Shown here: piece after piece, positions 61,628-64,000 of the stretch
Layout of the letters: each line of letters starts with the position of its first letter
How positions within the stretch are numbered: the first letter of the stretch is position 1
Source of the DNA: Rhizohabitans arisaemae
GTDB taxonomy: Bacteria > Actinomycetota > Actinomycetes > Streptosporangiales > Streptosporangiaceae
Direction of reading: 5' to 3'
NCBI RefSeq assembly: GCF_025996515.1
Contig: NZ_BLRH01000060.1
Span: 1,718,257-1,782,256 of the forward strand
Length of the DNA: 64,000 nucleotides
Position numbers and translations under genes: made by a program
The notes under the pieces: generated by a model
What the model was told of the DNA's origin: nothing
The model's input: only the letters and a program-made list of their open reading frames with translations
Databases searched by the model: none

Positions 61628-61710
61628 GCAGGCTGCCGACTGCCGAGCCCGCTACCAACTCGACACACCGAAGAATCCCAAAGATCCTCATATGCGGAAA
61701 ACGGTATATA

Positions 61711-61733
61711 CCTCGAGCTTCGCATGCTCGAGG
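61711..61733. repeat. Short hairpin in the right arm
   Basis: A perfect 8-bp inverted repeat CCTCGAGC/GCTCGAGG (61711-61718 with 61726-61733) with a 7-base loop, in an otherwise gene-free stretch. Function unknown. Confidence 0.5.
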
Positions 61734-61936
61734 ATCGCGGAGTCAGTCATCGTCGGATTCGTTACACTGCTCCTGCCAAACCTCATCCATGCCAGTGCTT
61801 GGTGAGCGCGGTGCAGATTAATGAAGAGATCAGCTCTCTGGCATCGTGATACAGGCAAAATAAGGTCCAATTGTAGGTGAAGGCAAAGATAGTTGTGACG
61901 CCCGTATGTTGGGCGTCCACAGGGCGTACTGCGTCC

Positions 61937-62123
61937 CTTGTGCAGTACAACTTGTCGACGTTGCACTTCGAGACTGACGCCGGGAACGGGTTACGCGAGC
62001 CTGGCTTCAGCATGGAGCGGCACCTGGACCCGCAGATCACCATCGGCCTGCTGACCCGATGCCAGCGGGTTCCCGCTGATGGTGGAGGCGTTTCTTTGGG
62101 ATAGAACCCAAGGTCGAGAATAG
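61937..62123 (+). pseudogene. Decayed IS1634-family transposase fragment
   Basis: The plus strand encodes LVQYNLSTLHFETD, REPGFSMERHLDPQITIGLLT and, after a one-base shift near 62055, DASGFPLMVEAF. This is the central core of a second IS1634-type transposase. The position that normally holds the catalytic Asp (YDVTTLYFE in typical members) is Asn here. Both ends of the gene are missing, so it is an old relic and not part of the transposase at 60005-61627, which lies on the other strand. Confidence 0.7.
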
Positions 62124-62293
62124 GTAATCGTGTTTCAGTAAAGCCGGACGGGGTGCCTGATGGTTGCTCGGTGGTTGCTCATGGGCATGCGATACGCGAC
62201 AACATCGCACATCCTGATCGGGCATTTTGACGGCGGCAAATCTGTATGGAATGATAGATAGCCTGCGACACTAAGTGGCACTAAGAAATTCGT

Positions 62294-62337
62294 CTTTTAA
62301 TCCGTAGGTTCTGGGTTCGAGTCCCAGGCGCCCCACC
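62294..62337 (+). repeat. attR core (44-bp direct repeat)
   Basis: A perfect second copy of the tRNA-Lys 3' half; it marks the right end of the element. Two CACTAAG direct repeats at 62269-62275 and 62279-62285 (10-base spacing) lie immediately to its left and may be integrase arm sites. Confidence 0.95.
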
Positions 62338-62419
62338 ACTCTGACCTGCTGATACGTCGTGTATCGGAAAGTATCTTGCTGATCGTGAGACATGTGTGGG
62401 TCACATCTGGGTCATTCGG

Positions 62420-63004
62420 TCAGGCGGCTGCCTTCCGGGCTTTCCGGGCGGTCTTGCGGGCTCTGGCCAGGACCAACCGCGCGATGGCCTGCGCGGACTG
62501 GTGATACACCTCCGGCAGCACCGTGGTGTGGATGTCGGAGGTCACCACGATGCTTCCGTGCCCGAGCGTGCCCTGGACCACGCGCAGATCCGAACCGGTG
62601 GCCAGGGCGAGGGTCGCGGTACCGTGTCGCAGATCGTGTAACCGGATCGGCGGGAGCCCACTGGCGTGCACCAACCTATGGAACCGGACGGTGAGAAAGT
62701 CCGGCCGCAGCGGTGACCCGTCGGCTCGCGCGAAGATCGGCCCCGATTCCTGCCAGGCGTTGCCCAGCCGCTTCCGCTCGGCCCGCTCATGGCCACGCAG
62801 CAGCCGGACGGTCTCGCCGTCCAGCGCGATGACCCGCCGGCCCTGCAACGCCAGCCGGTCATCCAGCCGTTTCCGGCCCGGGTGGTGTCGGCGCCGCTCC
62901 ACCTTCGGCAGCAGCGGCTCGATCCGCTCCCATAGGCTGTCCGGCACGATCCACGGCAGTTGCTCGCCCTTCTTCACGCGGAGGTCAACGACCAGCAGTG
63001 CCAT
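62420..63004 (-). pseudogene. Chimeric ORF: IS5-type transposase N-terminus joined to integrase C-terminus
   Basis: The 194-codon frame has two unrelated parts. Residues 1-55 (PDSLWERIEPLLP, HHPGRKRLDDRLALQG) are the start of an IS5-family transposase. From residue 56 (RRVIALDGETVRLL, then IRLHDLRHGTATLAL and LGHGSIVVTSDI) it is the catalytic C-terminus of a tyrosine integrase. The HxxR and GH motifs remain, but the nucleophile position reads SDIHTTV where relatives have Tyr (CAC in place of TAC). The junction at about 62840 implies IS insertion followed by deletion of the integrase N-terminus and most of the IS. The product should be inactive. Confidence 0.8.
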
Positions 63005-63147
63005 GGGATTTGGCTCTAGATCATTTTGTTAGGACCTCCAACAAGCCACAACGCCATGAACAGCGATCATGTCCGCAAGAACGGGAATGTCAAACCCCAG
63101 GTCAGCCCGACGACCGAGTTTCGGGCACCCACAGGCGTGCGCAGGAG

Positions 63148-63483
63148 TTACGCAGCGTGGGTGTCGGTGCCGCGCAAGATGTACAGGTCGTCGCCGAAGA
63201 CGGCCGAGATCTGGAGATGGCCGCCGAGCGCTTGAACGTAGCGGGCGATGGCCTCGACGGTGGAGACCTCTCCGCGTTCGATCTGGGAGACGCGGCTCTT
63301 GGTGACGCCCATCCTCTCGGCCACCTCAAGTTGGGTCAGGTCCAGGGCGGTACGGCGTTCGGCGAGGCGGTGGCCGTCGATGTAGGCCTGGTTGCGCTTG
63401 CGGGCTTCGGCGACCGCCTGCTCGCCCCCGGCGTCGGCGACGATGCCGGGGCGTATATCGCTCCACTTGGGAAAGTTCGTCAT
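63148..63483 (-). CDS. XRE-family antitoxin (HigA-like)
   Basis: A 111-residue protein with a Cro/CI helix-turn-helix at about residues 45-90 (ALDLTQLEVAERMGVTKSRVSQIERGEVSTVEAIARYVQALGG). It is encoded after the RelE/HigB-like toxin with a four-base overlap (ATGA), the reversed toxin-first order typical of higBA. It probably neutralises the toxin and represses the promoter. Confidence 0.87.
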   Translation of the reverse strand: MTNFPKWSDIRPGIVADAGGEQAVAEARKRNQAYIDGHRLAERRTALDLTQLEVAERMGVTKSRVSQIERGEVSTVEAIARYVQALGGHLQISAVFGDDLYILRGTDTHAA

Positions 63484-63851
63484 CGCTGGCCCTCCTCTTC
63501 TTCCCGTTCTTTCACATACTGCGCGTACAGCTCTTCGGCTTGTGGGATCGCCCGCCGGTACCAGCCAGACCAGTCTCCCGATTTGTCTCCGCCGACCAGC
63601 AGGATCGCTGAACGCCAGGGATCGAACACGAAGATGACCCGAATCTCCGAGCGTCCCGCCGAGCCCGGCCGCAGCTCTTTGAGGTTGTGGACCTGCGAGC
63701 CTTCCAGCCGGTCGACCAGGGGCCTCCCCAGCCCGGGACCTCCCTCGGCCAGTCGGTCGATGGCGTCGACCACTTGAGCCTTGGACTTCTCGTCCAAGGC
63801 GTTGACCCAGGCTAGGAACTCGTTGGTGACGCGGATCTCCCACTCTTCCAC
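63480..63851 (-). CDS. RelE/HigB-like (Gp49 family) toxin
   Basis: A 123-residue type II toxin of the phage-derived Gp49/HigB-like group, likely a ribosome-dependent mRNA nuclease. Family features seen: LAWVNALDEKSKAQVVDAI, then GRPLVDRLEGSQVHNLKELR and SEIRVIFVFDPWRSAILLVGGDKSGDW. GTG start; a -10-like TACACT lies seven bases upstream on the minus strand (63858-63863), so the mRNA may start at or next to the GTG (leaderless). Such modules stabilise mobile DNA, in agreement with the surrounding IS and integrase remains. Confidence 0.87.
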   Translation of the reverse strand: MEEWEIRVTNEFLAWVNALDEKSKAQVVDAIDRLAEGGPGLGRPLVDRLEGSQVHNLKELRPGSAGRSEIRVIFVFDPWRSAILLVGGDKSGDWSGWYRRAIPQAEELYAQYVKEREEEEGQR

Positions 63852-63957
63852 ACCGAGAGTGTAGCAAATCCTCTACCGGGAGGGTTGGGGATGGCGCAGG
63901 TGCCCATTAGGCGATGTCTGACAAATGATCACGGTGGGTGCGGTTAGATGATCACTC

Positions 63958-64000
63958 GTGGTACGACGAGGTGAGCTGACCGACAAGGCCTGGCAGCGAA
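63958..64000 (+). CDS. IS5-family transposase, N-terminus only (cut by window end)
   Basis: A GTG start at 63958 opens a frame VVRRGELTDKAWQR, the typical beginning of IS5/IS112-like actinobacterial transposases. The gene runs off the right edge. It is on the opposite strand from the transposase fragment at 62840-63004, so it is a separate copy or the other half of a composite arrangement. Confidence 0.6.
   Translation, partial: MVRRGELTDKAWQR

Larger units (their letters stand above)
52467..62337. mobile_element. Integrated AICE-like element in tRNA-Lys
   Basis: An element of about 9.8 kb lies between two identical 44-bp copies of the tRNA-Lys 3' half. The left side encodes tyrosine integrase, excisionase, HUH replication initiator and an FtsK/TraB-type DNA translocase, exactly the core set of actinomycete integrative and conjugative elements such as pSAM2, plus two small genes. 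The right side carries an ECF sigma/membrane protein pair, one interrupted IS1634-like transposase gene and a second transposase relic. Regulators of the KorSA/Pra kind and a Spd spreading cluster are not seen. It probably excises as a circle if int and xis work; conjugation ability is inferred from the translocase only. Confidence 0.9.

Noticed and set aside
59930..61700. Terminal inverted repeats of the IS1634-like element
   Set aside because: Only weak partial matches (CGGTGT on both sides) were found; not enough to define IS ends.

Overview
The window is high-GC DNA from a filamentous-type actinobacterium. The evidence is the dnaK-grpE-dnaJ-hspR heat-shock operon with HspR-type HAIR operators, many GTG/TTG starts, short-loop GC-rich terminators without U-tracts, a FilP/DivIVA-like coiled-coil protein, and an integrated element of the actinomycete (pSAM2-like AICE) type. 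A Streptosporangiales member is my best guess from the overall flavour, but this is inference; no rRNA or marker phylogeny is available here.

Positions 1-52430 are mostly chromosomal housekeeping and lineage-specific genes. In order: the 3' part of a proton-pumping pyrophosphatase; a SixA-like phosphatase; an FUSC-family membrane protein; serB; an ABC-2 export pair; twin secreted DUF11-like proteins beside a 1.1 kb AT-rich gene-poor stretch; a lone ABC ATPase; a TauE/SafE permease; a Rieske/DUF2231 membrane protein; an HD hydrolase; a CapA-like lipoprotein; an SDR; a TetR regulator; a TPR protein and a DUF1841 protein. Next come clpB and the hspR-dnaJ-grpE-dnaK cluster (21.7-28.6 kb), an ECF sigma factor/membrane protein pair, a membrane Fe-S oxidoreductase, a hypothetical protein/glycosyltransferase pair, a CsoR repressor with a recognisable operator, a gamma carbonic anhydrase, the DivIVA-like protein, a P450, a GntR regulator and a SEC-C protein. 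A four-gene molybdate regulator-modABC operon follows, then archaeal-type proS and a solitary molybdenum hydroxylase large subunit, which would be a consumer of the molybdate.

Positions 52436-62337 hold an integrated mobile element of about 9.8 kb. It sits in a tRNA-Lys(TTT) gene and is bounded by a perfect 44-bp repeat of the tRNA 3' half (52467-52510 and 62294-62337). Its left arm is a tightly coupled minus-strand operon: small genes, FtsK/TraB-like translocase, HUH replication initiator, excisionase and tyrosine integrase. The right arm carries a plus-strand ECF sigma factor with an overlapping membrane-protein gene as cargo, then an IS1634-like transposase gene split by an in-frame stop, and an older transposase relic.

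Right of the attachment site (62.4-64 kb) accessory DNA continues. It holds a chimeric ORF joining an IS5-type transposase N-terminus to an integrase C-terminus that has His where the catalytic Tyr belongs, a HigBA-like toxin-antitoxin pair, and the start of another IS5-family transposase. The integrase remnant lies at the same distance from attR as the intact integrase does from attL. This suggests tandem accretion: an older, decayed element at the same tRNA site.
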